From Cavia porcellus (lineage: Eukaryota; Chordata; Mammalia; Rodentia; Caviidae): a stretch of 64,000 bases of DNA. Numbering within the stretch: the stretch's first letter is position 1; the number at the start of each line of letters is the position of its first letter. The position numbers were made by a program, and so were the translations under genes. Positions 63,010 to 64,000 of this stretch are shown here, one piece after another. The stretch lies in contig NW_026947486.1 of assembly GCF_034190915.1 (NCBI RefSeq), positions 80,766,044-80,830,043 on the forward strand. Reading direction: 5' to 3'. Under the pieces are notes generated by a model. That model was not told the origin of the DNA. It saw nothing but the letters and a program-made list of their open reading frames with translations, and ran no database searches.

Positions 63010-63150
63010 TCAGTCCTTTTTACTTTTATTTTGAGATGGGTCTTGCTAAGTCCCTGAGTTGCCCTGACTAGGCTCCAGCTTGTATTCCTCCTGCCTCAGC
63101 CTCCCCAAGTGCTGGGACCACAGCATACACTGCCATGCCTGGCTAGGAAG
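63010..63150 (-). mobile_element. B1-type SINE, antisense
   Basis: TTTTGAGATGGGTCTTGCTA, TCCTCCTGCCTCAGCCTCCC, AAGTGCTGGGACCACAGCAT, CTGCCATGCCTGGCT. Confidence 0.9.
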
Positions 63151-63244
63151 AGCCCTTTGTCCATCTCATTCACTGCTGTACCCAGCTTGAGGACAGCACA
63201 CACATTTTGCAGAATGTGGTGGGGAGTACAGTCCTGGACACTAT

Positions 63245-63455
63245 TTTTTCCCCCTGTAGTACTAGGGCTTGAACCCAGGGCCTTTGCTCTGAACTACATC
63301 CACAGCCCTTTCTAATTTTTTTTTTTTAATTTTGAGATTGGATCTTGCTAAGTTGCTAAATTGCTCAGGCCAGGCAGGACACAAACTTGTGATTCTCTCG
63401 CCTCGGCCTCCGAGAGTACTGGGATTACCGGCATGCAATATAACATCCCACACGG
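63245..63455 (-). mobile_element. B1-dID dimeric SINE, antisense
   Basis: ID arm GTACTAGGGCTTGAACCCAG, CTGAACTACATCCACAGCCC, then TTTGAGATTGGATCTTGCTA and GCCTCGGCCTCCGAGAGTAC. Confidence 0.9.
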
Positions 63456-63724
63456 CAACCTTTTTTCTTTTAAATACAAAAAAATAATATTGGAATCCAT
63501 CTGCCTTGGAAAAAATGAAAACATTACTGATTTGACTAACCTTCCCTTTGACACCCTTCTCCCCTTCCCAGGCCCCCTGGGAATAACCCCAGTAGTTGCA
63601 ACTACTGCTATGGCTTTGGGGTGATCCTTCTGGACCCTATACTATGCATATGCATGGTACAGACATAATACAGAGAGGTGTCTGTGGGTGTTCTTTGACA
63701 TCAATTAGATCACACTATTCCATT

Positions 63725-63805
63725 GTTCTTTGAGACAGAGTCTCACCACGTAGTTCAGGCTGGTCTCGAACTCACTGTGTAGTTTAAACTGGCCTCAATA
63801 TTTAG
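63725..63805 (-). mobile_element. B1-type SINE fragment, antisense
   Basis: TTTGAGACAGAGTCTCACCA, GTTCAGGCTGGTCTCGAACT, then a weaker second module. Confidence 0.82.
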
Positions 63806-63834
63806 AGTAGAGCAATATGCAATAAGGCAACTAT

Positions 63835-63950
63835 GGAGAATTTCCTCCTGTCTTGGCTTTGAAATTTAATATTGTTCCACTGTTTTGTTTTGTTGCATTT
63901 TATTGTTTTGTTTTATTCCCTTCAAAATAAAAAATAAAAAATGCCTTTCC
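63835..63950 (+). mobile_element. Short 3' tail of the half-L1/composite family
   Basis: GTTCCACTGTTTTGTTTTGT and CCTTCAAAATAAAAAATAAA resemble the terminal sequence of the elements at 21343-22268 and 18762-19592. Probably a severely 5'-truncated copy. Confidence 0.5.
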
Positions 63951-64000
63951 TGTGAGCCAGTGGTGGCTGTGGGCCAGGAAAAGAACCAAGAAGTCAGCCT

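Overview
The window is mammalian nuclear DNA. It has a single-copy CpG island and is otherwise filled with interspersed repeats. Both 7SL-derived B1-type SINEs and tRNA-Ala-like ID-type SINEs are present, and some are joined as B1+ID dimers (B1-dID). This points to a rodent. There are no recognisable B2 elements and many B1-dID dimers, and the young ID-type SINE has an unusual 3' end (GGTACCGATAAAAAG then A-rich). Together these suggest a non-murid rodent, perhaps of the beaver or pocket-mouse side. That placement is inference. The only protein-coding gene I can support is SEPTIN6 (SEPT6). Its first coding exon lies on the minus strand at 6808-6837, inside a CpG island. SEPTIN6 is X-linked in mammals (Xq24 in human), so the window is very likely X-chromosomal, which fits its high L1 and LTR load.

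Layout. Positions 1-6807 are the 5' part of SEPTIN6 intron 1, which runs off the left edge. The CpG-island promoter spans about 6370-7450. Everything to the right (7.5-64 kb) is upstream intergenic DNA. By human synteny it would lead toward SOWAHD and RPL39, but neither gene is visible. This part is a stratified record of retroelement insertions: relics of L2, MIR and old L1 (27.6-31.1 kb, 32.2-32.7 kb, 44.4-45.3 kb, 51.9-53.9 kb); MaLR-like solo LTRs, several with exact 5-bp target-site duplications (TSDs); a degenerate class I endogenous retrovirus (pol at 56.4-59.2 kb with its LTR at 59.16-59.64 kb, and a solo LTR of the same family at 37.8-38.2 kb); and dozens of B1, B1-dID and ID SINEs.

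Two insertions stand out. (1) 47136-50269 is a structurally complete half-L1 element. It has a CpG-rich 5' UTR, an ORF1-only coding region of 337 codons broken by one TAG, no ORF2, a 1.4-kb 3' UTR made of diverged ~145-150-bp repeats, an A-rich tail, and a perfect 18-bp TSD. (2) 21343-22268 is a composite retroposon. It starts with four tandem 123-bp GC-rich units, ends in an AT-rich tail resembling that of the half-L1, and is bounded by a perfect 16-bp TSD. Its architecture recalls SVA-type VNTR retroposons. Related tails at 18762-19592 and 63835-63950 suggest one family of trans-mobilised elements sharing a 3' end. Other structures of note are a local ~1.05-kb duplication that carries an occupied/empty SINE site pair, three diverged ~340-bp repeats split by an LTR, and several nested insertions that give relative dates.

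Limits: repeat families were recognised by eye, SINE and LINE borders are accurate to about 5-15 bases unless a TSD is given, and no database comparison was possible.
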